This document shows positions 24,335 through 35,960 of a stretch of 64,000 bases of DNA, piece by piece; the first letter of the stretch is position 1, and each line of letters opens with the position of its first letter. The notes beneath the pieces are model-generated. The model was not told the DNA's origin. It did no database searches and saw only the letters and a list, made by a program, of their open reading frames with translations. The translations under genes were made by a program, and so were the position numbers. Origin of the DNA: Sphaerolaimus hirsutus (lineage: Eukaryota; Nematoda; Chromadorea; Monhysterida; Sphaerolaimidae); the NCBI GenBank assembly GCA_964036195.1, contig OZ038454.1:7192001-7256000 (forward strand), read 5' to 3'.

Positions 24335-24856
24335 GTGATGGAAGTTGATTTTGTTTGTTTGCATTCGAATGAGGTCAAATTGTCGGTTCTTGAGGCGTGG
24401 GCTAGTCTTGTTTCCGTTTCTGAAAGTGCGCCAGTTTTAGAGGGTTTTTGGGATGTTGATCATTTGGAACCGGGCCCTGTTTTTGATAGTTTGCCAAATA
24501 GTGATTTTGAATCTGAGTCGGAATTGTTTCACATCTGGCAAAGGGCCACGTATGCGGAAAAGGTTCAAGGCGCCGATGATTTTGTTATTGATTCTGTTTT
24601 GTCCACTGGTGAAATAATTAGTGATGCTTCCCAGCAGTGGTTGCTTGATCACTTGATCATGGAGCCAGCTTTTATTGAACCTGGAATTTGTGGCGTTTTC
24701 GAGAAAACTGCTGAAAGGTTGAAGAAAGTTGTCCAGCCCAGGAACCTTTGGTATTTGGTAGGTAAGAAGGGGAAATTACAGCCACACATAATTAGCCGCA
24801 GGCTTTTGCGTTTTGCGCGTCCGGACTTTGTTAGCTGTGGCAACCAAGTAGACTGA
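24335..24856 (+). CDS. Unrecognised protein, 173 codons, possibly first part of a broken ORF
   Basis: I do not recognise this protein. The frame opens at two consecutive ATG codons (24338 is the second) after an AT-rich leader. The product is acidic in its first half (E/D/S-rich, with several Trp) and basic near the end (RRLLRFARP). The stop at 24854-24856 lies at the left edge of hairpin copy 3, and the next ORF resumes in the same frame 54 bases on. A 60-base GT-AG segment (24848-24907) spans both intervening in-frame stops, so either a tiny intron or an insertion of the hairpin motif would explain the break. The setting (promoter upstream, cysteine-rich second half) is compatible with a gag-like gene of an old retroelement, but that is speculative. 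Confidence 0.4.
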   Translation: MMEVDFVCLHSNEVKLSVLEAWASLVSVSESAPVLEGFWDVDHLEPGPVFDSLPNSDFESESELFHIWQRATYAEKVQGADDFVIDSVLSTGEIISDASQQWLLDHLIMEPAFIEPGICGVFEKTAERLKKVVQPRNLWYLVGKKGKLQPHIISRRLLRFARPDFVSCGNQVD

Positions 24857-24895
24857 AAAGCTCAGAGGCCAACATCCCTCTGAGTAGCTAGGTCA
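24853..24895 (+). repeat. Hairpin motif, copy 3, at the ORF break
   Basis: CTGAAAAG, then CTCAGAGG, loop CCAACATC, then CCTCTGAG and TAGCTAGGTCA. Relative to copies 1 and 2 the stem has changed on both sides so that it still pairs fully, and the flanking TGA..AG and TAG..GGTCA are kept. Paired changes suggest selection on the RNA or DNA fold. Confidence 0.6.
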
Positions 24896-24907
24896 AAAGG
24901 CACCAAG

Positions 24908-25216
24908 CTAGTGAAGTTTGGCAGACAGGTCTCCCGCGCACGCGCCAAGCGTAAGGCTTGTAAGTTGCATAATGTGGTTGTTGAGCGTCCGGTGGACAGT
25001 ATGTCGCTTGTTGAATTGTCAAAGTTGTGCGATTATTTTGTGGGCGTGTTGCCATCGTTTGTTGTTCCCCGTGTGCAGGAGGTAACTAAGTCCCCTGTTA
25101 GGTGTTGTAGATTTGGTGTAATTGTGCAGGATGGGCTGCATGGGCGCATTGTTGAAAGTTCTGACGGGTATGGACATTGCCCAAGGTGTTGCTATTTGTC
25201 CCATGAGAAGAACTGA
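24908..25216 (+). pseudogene. In-frame continuation of the unknown ORF, Cys-rich C-terminus
   Basis: About 100 codons in the same frame as 24335-24856, with no ATG near its start, so it is unlikely to be translated alone unless joined upstream. It begins basic (SRARAKRKACK) and ends with cysteines: SPVRCCRFG and GHCPRCCYLSHEKN. The CPRC..H arrangement hints at a degenerate zinc-binding motif but does not complete a CCHC knuckle. Sequence to about 25355 ends in ACCGGGGGGTATATTGTA, a purine-rich boundary followed by an AT-rich flank, which could mark the end of the element. Confidence 0.35.
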
Positions 25217-25802
25217 AGGTACTGTAATGGCCTTGTCAGTCGTCCTAACACTCGTATGGTGCAAACACTCGTGCGCAATCTCCGGGAATTGGTGTGGAAA
25301 CGATAAATGGTGCAAACACCAGTAGGCCTATTACACCAGATAATTGCGATGTTGCAAGACCGGGGGGTATATTGTATTATATTTATCCATTCCCCTATAA
25401 GTATATTTTACTCACACATTTTACGTCATAATTTTTACGAAAACCACTTTGAGTTGTAATCGCACTTTTATTGTGAAAATTTGCTAGATATTCTCTAAAA
25501 ATAAAATTTGAAGTCCTTCTATCATCTCATCTGATATGCATTCCAATAAATGTGAGTCCATCCGTCTGCACCTACCTAATCATTTTCTGCTTACCTAAAC
25601 TATAGTACAGATGACACAAGTCTGACCAAAGCTTTGAGCAACGTTGCATAGCATCCTTTCGTCTGCAAGTACTTAACAATGCAATTACAGTATTTATACT
25701 TGATCACATATTTATGCATGCGAGATGCGATGGAGCTTGAAGCAAAATGTCATGAAAAATGCCAAGTGTCATAAGAAAGCAAATAGGCAGCAGAGGTATG
25801 TG

Positions 25803-26064
25803 CCGTATTTCCTCGAAATACCCCCCTCGAAATACCCCCTCAAAATAGACACTATGAATTTATTAGCCCCGTCCCTCGAAATATCCCCCCAAATCGTTTC
25901 TACCTTTATGTTTTTTTCTCCTCAGGCGGTCGCATTATTCGAGAGTGTCGCATTATACTCACACAACAAGGGTGTCACACTAATGGAGATGTCCCATTAT
26001 TGGAGACCTGTCGCATTATTAGAGAATTTACGGTACCTGGAGTTCAAGTTTCGAGGAAATACGG
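25803..26064. mobile_element. Family A element with chimeric interior
   Basis: The ends CCGTATTTCCTCGAAATACC and CGAGGAAATACGG are intact, but the flanking TA duplications have mutated. The centre (GTCGCATTATTCGAGAG, GTCGCATTATTAGAG) is unlike other family A members, so another element has probably inserted. Confidence 0.6.
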
Positions 26065-26084
26065 CATTCATTTTCCACTGCTCT

Positions 26085-26125
26085 GGGGCCAGTTCCGCAA
26101 GTGACAAAGTACTTTACTCTCAACA
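26085..26125 (+). mobile_element. End of the MITE family that forms globin intron 1
   Basis: GGGGCCAGTTCCGCAAGTG matches the left terminus of the element at 45134-45289 (17 of 18 bases from GGCCAG). The following ACAAAGTACTTTACTCTC is the expected AT-rich arm. The GCGCC-rich element at about 26126-26424 interrupts it, and TTAACTTTACTTTTACCC after 26424 looks like the remaining arm. Confidence 0.6.
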
Positions 26126-26424
26126 AATGATGTAAAAAGCGCCAAGAATTTTGCCGCCAAGCTCCAAAAGCGCCAGGGCGCTTTTACGACCTCTAGCACC
26201 GAGCGCCAATGGCGCCAGAGCAAAATGGCGCCAAGCGCCAGAAGCGCCATGGCATGGCGCTTTTTGCTTTGGCGCCATCGTCAAGCGCCAGCGCCAGGCA
26301 TTTTTTCCTGTCGCTGGGTTAAAAAAAGCCAGGCGCCAAAAGCGCCATGGCGCTTTTCGTGGGCATGGCGCCACAGCAAGTGAGCGCGAAGCGCCAAAAG
26401 CGCCACGGCGCTTTTACAGCACTT
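26126..26424. mobile_element. hAT-like GCGCC-repeat element
   Basis: It opens ATGATGTAAAAAGCGCC and closes GGCGCTTTTACAGCA. The body is almost wholly GCGCCA/TGGCGC repeats. Its design mirrors the GGTGCC element at 9776-10696, and a shorter relative lies in globin intron 2 (45366-45542). Confidence 0.6.
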
Positions 26425-26990
26425 CTCTTAACTTTACTTTTACCCTTTTATTTATTGTATTCTCCGTCAACCACCGGGGTGTAACGATGGCAAACCCTCA
26501 AAAAAAAGTATTTAAATTTTTAAGTGTTTTTTCCTAAATTAATTTTCGAATTTTCGAATTTTTCCTGAAATTAATTTTCGAATTTCGAATTTAATTTTCG
26601 AATTTTCGAATTTTCGAATCTTTTTTGGCAATTTTAGAATTTTTTTTGGCTATTTTTCAAATTTTGTCAAATAATTTTCGAATTTTTTTGGAAAAATATT
26701 GAATCTGAAGCTTTAAACACGATATGATTTATATCTTTGGCTGGCAGACAGCCAACTGAAAACTTGTGAAGTGATTCACCACTCCACACCATTTCATCCT
26801 GACTCCGAACCGGTTCAGTCAGCCGTAAGTTCACTGCTGACTGCAGTTATGACGTCATGATGGAGTGTTACCTCCAGAAAAATGTAGGCTGTAATGTCGC
26901 ACCAGTATAGCACACTGAGCGTACTCAGTGCATACAGTGCTAACTTCATAAAATACGGGTACTTCTCAAACCAATACTCAAAACCACTCT

Positions 26991-27182
26991 TATACTCCAG
27001 CCACATTACACCTACAATGAAATATACCATAACCCATCTGAATCAAAGAACAAACATAAAAAAAATTTCATCATATTTATCAAAGCAATTTGATTAATAT
27101 GATGAAAAAAATTTATGTTTGTTCTTTTATTCAGATGGGATATGGTAGATATCATTGTAAAGTGTAATGTCGCTGGAGTATA
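26991..27182. mobile_element. Palindromic MITE, TATACTCCAG family (192 bp)
   Basis: The inverted ends are TATACTCCAGCCACATTACA and the mirrored TGTAATGTCGCTGGAGTATA. The arms contain CCATAACCCATCTGAAT and its reverse complement, meeting at an AT-rich centre. Sister copy at 48235-48425. Confidence 0.8.
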
Positions 27183-27228
27183 TCTTTGACCACATATCTT
27201 TTACTTATAAATATGTGCAGTTTTTATG

Positions 27229-27386
27229 TGCAGTTCCTGTAAAATGCCCTGTGAAATGTCAAATGTTATGCAAAGTGTCTAAAGTCTTGGAAATGCTGTG
27301 GAAAATTGCAAATATGTTAGCCATTTTTCCAGGGCATTTTCATAACTTTTGACACTTGCATGACATTTCACATTTTACAGGGCAGT
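27229..27386. mobile_element. Palindromic MITE, CCCTGTAAAA family
   Basis: The left arm AGTTCCTGTAAAATGCCCTG and right arm CATTTTACAGGGCAG are inverted. The interior (GTCAAATGTTATGCAAAGTG) matches 662-690. Confidence 0.65.
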
Positions 27387-27823
27387 TTACATTTCAATGT
27401 TTTTGGACGTTTTTTCCTGTTTTGTTTCGCTTTTTCATAAGCACCGCGTATCAATTGTCGTTGTATTTAGTACGTTGAACTTAAAAGTGCGTTTTGTTGC
27501 CTTGAATTGCCTGAAAAATTCGAAAAGTATTTTCGAATTTTCGAATTTTCGAATTTTTTGAAAAATAAATCGATTTTTAAGTGTTTTTTCTAGGGGTGAA
27601 ATAAAAATTCGAAAATTCCGGAAAAATTCGAAAATTCGAAAACATTTTCGAATTTTCGAATCTTTTTTTGCCATCGTTACCGGGGTGTTGTACAAAATTG
27701 AGGCACTTTTCAGCAACCTTTTTTAATAACTTGTATAACGCTCGGCCGTTACTATGGGGGCGGGGGTTATATTTACATGGAAATGTTCAAATAGGTAAAA
27801 TATTTATTTACTATTTACACATA

Positions 27824-28346
27824 CCGTATATCCTTGAATAAGACCCCCCCCTTGAATAATACCCCCCCTTGAATAACACCCCCCTGTTGGCCAGGTGAGG
27901 AAAAAATAACGCCCCCCCCTTGAATAACTCCCCCCTCTTGAATAAGTCCCCCTCTGGGTAAAACGATCGATGAGCAACACACGAAAATGAAAACGAGACA
28001 AACAGAAAAATAAAGCTATGTCTGGGCTGATTCAACGAATGGGGTTTGGTGTGTGAAACGAAAAATACAAAAGAATGTTAGCCTATGATATTTTTTAGGT
28101 TTAGATGATTGAACACAAATGTTGTTCGGATGGATACGTTGTTTTGTTAGTGTTGAACTGGTCATTTTCTGCATTAGATGTGTTGGCGGGATGCATACAA
28201 ACAATGAATAAAGTGAAAGTTTTCCTGGAAGTTCTGAGGAAAAAATAACTCCCCCCCTTGAATAGTACCCCCCCTTGAATAACTCCCCCCTCCAAAACCT
28301 CTGACGAAATAATAACGCCCCTGGGGTCTTATTCAAGGATATACGG
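27824..28346. mobile_element. TA-flanked family B element (523 bp)
   Basis: The inverted ends CCGTATATCCTTGAATAAGA and TTATTCAAGGATATACGG are flanked by TA. The interior GATGCATACAAACAATGAATA is recognisable next to the BEL insertion site at about 51905-51924. Confidence 0.75.
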
Positions 28347-28448
28347 TATATATATATATATATTGTAAATACGTTCCGGCGTGCACCTAATTAAATGAAA
28401 ATACGTGCACGCACTCTTTATTTGACTCTTCACTTTACTCTTCACTTA

Positions 28449-28879
28449 CCGTATTTCCTCGAAATACCCCCAGGGGGTTTATTTTTTCAGAGTGGAAATT
28501 TTGAGGGGGGGGGGGGTATTTCGAGGGGGGGGGGGCTTTTTCGAGTGGGGGGGGGTATTTTTTCGCAAGAAATTTTAGTAATGGTGGTAGTAAAGAATGG
28601 GTTTTGACGTACCCAAAACAGTGATAAAGGTGACTTCACAAGATACTTCCATACATATCAACGTAGATAGGTATAGGTACACATACCTACACTAGTCTGT
28701 GTGTCGCTGCGATGCAAATTTACATCAATAAATACATCATGTACCTTATATACATGATGTACCTTTTTCCAGACCGGGGGTATTTCGAGGGGGGGTTATT
28801 TTTTTCCCAGCTCTAAAACACCTGGGGGTATTTCGAGGGGGGGGGGTTAATTCAAGGGGGGTAATTCGAGGAAATACGG
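28449..28879. mobile_element. TA-flanked family A element (431 bp, reverse)
   Basis: CCGTATTTCCTCGAAATACC and GAGGAAATACGG ends flanked by TA; same length as 2005-2435. It sits between CACTTTACTCTTCACT and ACTTTACTCTTTACTT, apparently within a copy of the CCAGTTCCGCAAGTG MITE whose right end is CGCCACTTGCGGAA (28905-28918). Confidence 0.7.
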
Positions 28880-29279
28880 TAACTCTTTACTTTACTCTTT
28901 ACTTCGCCACTTGCGGAAAAAATTTGATGAAAACCGTGCTTGAGGTTCACCCGCTGCAGAAACAACTTCTGTATTGTTTTGAATTGAAAAGTTGTCTTGT
29001 GTAATTGCTCGTGTCCCTGTTAGTGAAGAGTCTCATACGGAAGCAGTTGGTCAAACATATTTTAGCATAAAACCCCATCATATTTTCCAAGGCCTATTTC
29101 AGGCGCGGTTTGTGGGTGTAGGATCAATACGGTTAATAGGTTTTTAGAGCTCGGCCGGTTATATTTATCGTTGAAATTTTATGACACCACCCGCTGTTGC
29201 ATTCACAGTTTGCTGCAACAATATCCATATCGTTTACTAGCAGCATGCTCTCCGACCGTCGACTTGGTTTCGCAGTATT

Positions 29280-30340
29280 CTACCGTATATCCTCGAATAA
29301 GACCCAGGGACGGGATTTATTTTTTCCAGATGTTTTTGAGTCATTCAGGGGAGTTATTCGAGCGGGAGGTGTTATTCCGGGGGTTTTGTTATTCCGGCGT
29401 ATTGTCATCCAAATATTTGATTAACTTCCTGAACAATATATTGTATGAATCCGTTTACATCAGGTCCAAAGACCTGCAAGTCAGAATAACAATTCAACAA
29501 TTGAAGCCATGACATCAATACTAGTGAATCTCAGTTGGAAAATGACACAAATGTCGCATTTTATTGGTTTCATTTTTTCATTTCGTACACGGTTTCATTT
29601 TTTTAGGGACGCCCAAGCAATCATAAATGTTGTGGTGTAGCTGACTGACGCCCCATGGGGGAAATTGACCGCTGGTGGAAAGTGATCGAAATCGTTTGGC
29701 AAATGTTTACCATTTTTAGATTTTTACCTTTTTGATGGAAAATAATAAGGGCCTCCTACATAGTATAGTATAGTCCTATAGTTGTTATGACATACTCTAC
29801 AAGTTTTTCTGATTTTTTGGCAGCGCTCAACGGAGCATTCTGTGCATTTAAACATAGAATTTGGGAGAGCATTTTAATGATTTATCCTGAAATTTAAATG
29901 ATTTATCCTTCTTCCACGCTGGCAACATGCGCGGACATAAATTTCGCCACTTTTTGCCACTTTAAACATGAACAAAGTGCGTAAAACATCTCGGTCCGCC
30001 ACTGGCCGCAACTGCCGAATCTATTGATAAAATGTCTGGTGTTTCACTGCTGACGCATGAGCAATTCCATTTGCCAGTGTTGTGGAAGCATATTTACGTT
30101 TACCCAAAAACCCTGGGTATTTGGGTATTTATATTCATGCTTACGCTTATGCGTTCATAATGCGTTGTTATGCTTGAAAATAGCCGTGTACTGAGAATGT
30201 GTAAAAATTCGAAAATAGCCCTGTTTAATGCATTTTGAAATATTTTAAAACAGTCTGTACTGCCATGTACAAAACCGAACAGTATGCACACTTTTCCACT
30301 AAAACTAAGGACATGCCATAATTTCCCAAAATACCACCTT
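29280..30340. other. Noncoding, with a family B half element at its start
   Basis: CCGTATATCCTCGAATAAGA at about 29284 begins a family B element that loses its right end after about 29400. The rest shows no gene. Around 30100-30180 there are short TTATGCGTT-type repeats akin to 33640-34160. Confidence 0.4.
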
Positions 30341-30712
30341 GATCGAATATAACCCTCAAAATAACCCAATCTCTGTGCAAACTGGGGAACTCCCCCTTAC
30401 ACATGAGTGAAGTGTAAAGAGAATGTAGATGACAAAAACTGCTGTCTGTGATCCATATAAAGCAGAACACACATTACAAATAACGGCTGAGTTGCATAAG
30501 GATGGGGCTGATACCATCTATATACTTATATTGGGGTATTTATATACATGTCTGTTATTGTTGGATTTGACTACATCTGAGCATGTTATAAACAATGGAT
30601 AAATGATAGAATTTTTTTAAATTTATGGCAAAATAATACCACCCTTGAAGAAGCCCCTAGAATAAACCCACTCAAATCTGCTGGCTGAATAATAAACCCC
30701 TTGCGGTATTTT
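30340..30712. mobile_element. Decayed family A element
   Basis: The order of interior motifs (GTGTAAAGAGAATGTAGATG, GATCCATATAAAGCAGAACA) matches the family A interior, but the C runs and ends have eroded. Confidence 0.5.
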
Positions 30713-30716
30713 GAAG

Positions 30717-32076
30717 CAGAGTTGTTAAAATTACTGAACTTTTCTAAAGTAAACAAAAATGTAAAATGTTTTTATTTTACTCACACATGAGTACAGAAAA
30801 TGTAAAGTCATTTATTTTTACTTTTACACTGCATAAAAAGTGGGTAAAATACTATTTTTTCCAGAGAAAATGTGAAAATGAGTATTTCTTCCAGGGAAAA
30901 CATAAAAATGAGTACTTTTTCTCACAGAAAACGTATGAGTATTTTTCTCACAAAAAATAATGTAAAAATTGGTGTTTTTTTCAATTTTTACTCTGAAATA
31001 CATCAAAGATATGTGTTTTTCTCTCCTGATAATTATTTCTTAGGAAAATTTCCTATGCTTGTCACTTTCCATCTGGCAAAATGCCATTTTCTGTCCCCTT
31101 AAAATACGTTTTCTGTACTTGCGTACTTTTTGAAAGTACGCGAGTATGTGAGTACTGGTATTTTTTCGGAGGAAATGTATGTGTATTTATGAGACCCTAC
31201 CCATTTCCCATACGGCGTATTCCACATGCAAATACATTGCACAATTTTTCTCCTGTATTGCACAAACCTAACATTGCACATGAGTGCCGTCAGTTGCACA
31301 TGGCAGAACAAAGATTGCACATATATGGCGAGTCTCAAGTGGCAAAAATTGCACATGGCACCAGTAAATTCCCCATAATGCAAAGTATGCAGCAGTGAAA
31401 TCAAGGGGATTAGTGAGTATTGAGCTGAATGTGCAAACAAGTAAATGTCTAGGGCCATATATTTGCTGAAAATGGCTATTACTGGTTATCATTTGGAATA
31501 GATTCTAGTGATCTATTTAAATTCCCTTCAGAGAATTTTGAAGAAAAATGAGACAGTTTCATTCAAGCAAATAAAACAAATCGATGATCAATATTGGCTA
31601 GCTAATCAGCCAGCTTAAATTCATAGATTTTAATCAACCCCAAATACAACAGTAATAGATAGTGCCAATGGCCAGTAATATTAGGATAATCTGTATACTT
31701 GACACTATTATGCAATGAAGGGCAGCTGTGTTTTTGCATTAACTAGCATTATTGTATTTAAATACTGTGAATTTGGACACTTCACATCTGCACAAATTGC
31801 ACATGGACACAGAAGATTGCACATGAGGGCTGTGCATACTTTGTGTTATGGCAAATGGATACCCATTTTGGCGTTGAATCTTTGCCCGCCATGGGGAATA
31901 TTATGTCCCCATGTGCAACTTATCAATTTGTGGAATGTGCGGCACTTATGGGAGGTTTATTACAAATGTGCAATACGCGGTGATGGGGAATCCGCCATTC
32001 CCCGTATTTATGCAGTACACGATTATATGTATTTATTTATCGAGTAGGTATATGTAAATATGTTTTAACAACTATG
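30717..32076. mobile_element. hAT-like element carrying a nested insertion
   Basis: The left end is CAGAGTTGTTAAAATTACTG and the right end is TGTTTTAACAACTATG. The flanks TTTTGAAG and TTTCGAGG agree at 6 of 8 bases, a decayed 8-bp duplication. The body matches 3230-3706 and 12520-13023 except for the 812-bp insertion at 31192-32003. Confidence 0.7.
31192..32003. mobile_element. MULE-like non-autonomous element with 9-bp TSD
   Basis: GTATTTATG occurs at 31183-31191 and 32004-32012, an exact 9-bp duplication as in Mutator-like elements. The ends are imperfectly inverted: left ATTTCCCATACGGCGTATTC, right complement ATTCCCCATCACCGCGTATTG. TTGCACATG motifs repeat inside both ends. The host hAT-like element resumes after it. 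The open frame at 31099-31458 (-) is made of these repeats. Confidence 0.7.
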
Positions 32077-32604
32077 TTTCGAGGGACCACACAAGGAATG
32101 CATATCTGCAGAATTTTTAAATTAGTATTGGATTTGAATGTGATCTTGATAATATTTTGATCTTTTGATGATGATCTTTTTGATGATAAAATGTTAGATA
32201 ATGAATGGAAACGTAATTTTTTTTGTAAGTAAAAACAATGTTGTTACCAATGCCCAGAGTACTTTCAAGAGTACTTTCAAAAAATATTGATGCTGATGCT
32301 TTTTTACAGTATCCTTGGTATGTCAATATTTTTATAAATGTATAATGCTTATGCTTTAGTATAAATACTCAAAATTTGGAAAGTGAATTTATGCTTATGC
32401 TTACTGTTTCAAAAAGTAACAGTATTTTAACAACTCTGGTATTTACTTATCCACGCTGGTTTCCTTCCTACACATTTGACAACGCTCTTTTATAAACCCA
32501 GAAACTGAAGTTTTACTGAGCTGCACTGGACTGATATAAAGGCCTATCTGCAGAGACAGAATAAATTGCCCAGCACTGGTCAGACCCAGCTCAACTTAAT
32601 GGGC

Positions 32605-32975
32605 CTACCATGTTTTCTTGAAATACCCCAGAGGTTTATTATTTCACCAGAAAACTTTGAGGGGACAATTAAATGGGGTTTATCATTTTATCAATGTTTT
32701 CATGAAAGCCAATTACACATTTATTGCATTAACATACCCAGATATGAAGAATATCAACAGTAAATTTTTTATACTTATTGTGTATTGCATAAATACTCAA
32801 AGCTTTCAAATCGTTATCAAAATCAATTGGCGTTTTTAAATGCACACCTTTCTCATGTACATTTCACATTATTCACGTGCCTAAACCAATTTCAATGGGG
32901 GTATTTCGAAGAGGGGGTATATGATTTATTCAACACCAGGGGGAGTTTGGATGGAGTAGTTAAGGAGATACGGCA
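32605..32975. mobile_element. Decayed TA-family element
   Basis: CATGTTTTCTTGAAATACCC at the left and AGGAGATACGG at the right, with a GGGGGTATTTCGAAGAGG block, are recognisable family A features in a diverged copy. Confidence 0.4.
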
Positions 32976-33611
32976 AATGGATACAGTACAGTAGGAAGGA
33001 AGTTATCAAGTGACACTGTTGTTGTCTTTTGATCGTTGAATGGTAGTTGATCGTCGAACAGTAGTCAACTGAAAAGTTTACATATTTACAATGTTTTTGT
33101 ATACCCTACCACATTTGAAAAGTGTTTTACGTTTTCTGTACTCGGGTGTGAGTAAAAAATAAATACTTTACATTAATGTGTACCTTGAATTAAGTTCAGT
33201 ATTTGTTCAACTCTACAAAGATAAAATGTTCGAGCTAATTAAAATTGGATCATCAGTTGACTTTTGCCTGGCTATACACTGGATTTCTTAGGATTCTTGT
33301 TTAGGATGAGCATCCAATCAACAATAAAACAAACCATAAAGATGAAGGCAATATAGTCTGTTTTTTTCGTCATCCCAGTCTTGGTCCAGTTTATACTGTT
33401 ACTGGCATCTGTTTTCTGCGTTTGATTGCTACCATACTCAGCCGAATTAGGGGTCACTACAGTTTTACAGGGGATATTTTAAAAAAAACTGATTGTGGTA
33501 AACTCAAATGAGTTTAAATTTCTGATGCAAAACTCCGCAATTAATCAGGGCACCCAAAATACGGAAATTTACAACTGTCCCTGTTTTCGGGATTACTTTA
33601 TCGAGTCACTA

Positions 33612-34165
33612 ACAGCGTTGTTAAAATACCGGTATTTTTGGAAAGCGTAAGCGTAAGCATAAGCGTAAATACACTTTCCAAAGTTTGAGTATGGATACTA
33701 AAGCGTATGGTATTTTAAAAACACCTAGGAAAGCGTAAAAAAGCGTAAGCGTAAAATGTTTTGAGAGACTTTTTGCTCAGTGAAATCTTTCCTAAATCAG
33801 GCTCTCAGCGAACATTTTTTGGATGTGCACTTGGTAGTCTGCCCTTGATATTGATGGCAATTCATCGGCAGTGATACTTAAATCATCTTCATCTTCTAAC
33901 TCTGCTGTTGACAGCGACAACATTGTCGTCAGAATAGATTTTTGGCCATTTTTTTGTGGTTTTATGCTTTTTCAAAAGCATAAAACTGGATTGTGTGAAG
34001 TGCTTTTTTACGCTCTTAGTACCCGGGTATTTTTGCCAGGAAAGCGTGATAAAGCGTACTGGTATTTTATGAAAGCGTAAGCGTAAGCGTAAGTATAAAT
34101 ACCCATTTACCCGGGTATTTCGGGTAAGCGTAAATACTAAATACGCTTTCGCGATTCTCGTCACT
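33612..34165. repeat. AAGCGTAAGCGTAA repeats in a hAT-like setting
   Basis: GCGTTGTTAAAATACC resembles the TTGTTAAAA hAT tips. Blocks of GCGTAAGCGTAAGCATAAGC occur at both sides, at 33645-33680 and 34072-34140. A related ATGCTTATGCTTTAG block sits at 32340-32400. Confidence 0.45.
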
Positions 34166-35960
34166 AAGCACTTAAGAAGGCATACTTTCCGCTGCCAGAG
34201 TTATCGCTGGCAGTGGCAACAATTGTGTCCGCACAGGTATACCGTATTACCTCCGTTTGTAGTTGTACCTCTACAATTGATTTCTTCACTTTTTTCTGCA
34301 CATACAATTAGAAGGTATACTCTTTCGACTTAACTCCTTTCACGTGCAGTTCACGCTGGCAGTATGCCAAAGATACTTAATGCATGCGATTATGATAGAA
34401 CGTTGAGAAAATCGATTGCTATAATAACGTTTTTCTTTAATGTATTCACAACAATGAATTTTTTCACCTTTTTAAAAAAGTCGCATGCTTTTTTATCTTT
34501 GGCACATTTCCAGGTTGAGACATAAATCGTGCGAGTGCAAGGTATCAAATCAAGTCCTTATATACCTTATATTAGATTTTACACGATTGTAAATTTGGCT
34601 ATGCAGCATGTCGAGATGTATTTAGTTGTGAAATTTGAATGTTTATTATTTCCTGCATTTTCCCTATCTCTGTCTGTAGAAGCTTTGAATCTACCATTTT
34701 TGTGGACATTTTAGGAACATTCATCGCGGCGAAAGTGTTCGAGTATTTCGAGGGGGAGTTTTCTTATTTCGTCAGAAGTTTTCGTGAAATTCATTGTAAA
34801 GAATACGCCTTTAAGTACCCACAACCGGAAATAAATCTGTCCAAATATGATAGATTTGGTTGGACATATCAACGTAAAGAGCCGGACAAAAAAAAATGAG
34901 AAATCGATGAGAAAAGTTTAAATCAAATTTCATTCCGCCCCAGAGTAAATTTGGGACGGGCCACCGGCATCAAAAGATAGCGCTATCAATTCTCTACAGG
35001 AACCCTCGGGGGGACCCCTGTAGCTGCTTAGACGCGGCCGCAGGGGTGCCTCCCAAATTTTTTTTTCATTTTTGGGTGGGTCAAAAAAATGAGAATTTGT
35101 AAGTCATTTTTTTGAGAAATGAGAATGAGAATTCGTAAGTCAAAGTTATTGTGGGGCTCAGAAAAAAACGTCAAAAATTTAAAAAAATATTTCTCATTAT
35201 TTTCGTCCAGCTCTTTACATGGCTACACAAACTAGGTACCTACCTAGTAAATATACGTGTAGCTGCGTGCGATGCACATTGGCAGCCATAAATGCATCAT
35301 GTACATTATTCCAGATATACCTAAATAGTATAACCGATGATCGATGACACTGGCCAGAAAAATGTACAAGCCATATATAGCTCAGTGACCGCATAGAATC
35401 TAACATATAGAGCTTAGAATCTACCATATCCCTATGAAAAATAAAAAAGGGTATTGTTTCTCATCACCTAACACTAACCCGCACCCAATATCACTTTCTC
35501 GCACAATTTTCCACTTTATTCATCAACGCACAACTTTATTCATCAAAACACGGTAACTATCATTGTAAGCGTGCGGTCCGGTGATACATAACTACTGACG
35601 GCTTCATGTGGGTTTATCTGTCAATGGCACCATTCAAATACAGCGAATGCTAAAGTACTGTATCAATCATGGCATATTCATGCAATGTTTCTTTCCGGAT
35701 AGTCCTCCATGAATACTCGCTTTGAAGTGCGGCGCATGTAGAGACTGAGTGCAGTTTTAGTGTTTTAGGATTGACATGCGATGTTTGGCTGGCCGATTTT
35801 ATGACTCTTTTTTTTGAAACAATTCTGCTGGTTTGTTGAAATATTTTTGCAACTCGACACTCTAAATAGTACGCTGTTTCAAAATGAAATGCGACTTGCC
35901 AATTAAAAATGCTGTATTTTCTCTCGAATTACCCCCTTGAATACCCCCACTAACAAGCTA
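34166..35960. other. Noncoding, no supported gene
   Basis: Contains a TACCGTATTACCTCCG tip at about 34241, a TATTTCGAGGGGGAG fragment at 34744, and a GC-rich island near 35020 (GGGGGGACCCCTG, GCGGCCGC). No exon with coding character was identified. Confidence 0.35.

Larger units (their letters stand above)
26475..27690. mobile_element. Composite element with GTAACGATGGCAAA ends
   Basis: GGGGTGTAACGATGGCAAA at about 26478 faces TTTGCCATCGTTACC at about 27670. Both ends are followed inward by CGAATTTTCGAA-type repeats (26536-26700 and 27515-27665). The centre is occupied by two palindromic MITEs. Similar ends occur near 13145 and 21780. Confidence 0.45.

Noticed and set aside
24854..24883. Stop-codon readthrough stimulated by the downstream hairpin
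   Set aside because: A second in-frame TGA lies within the hairpin itself, so simple readthrough would not reach the next ORF.
31081..31458. Open frames on both strands over 100 codons
   Set aside because: They are composed of TTGCACATG-type repeats inside the MULE-like element.
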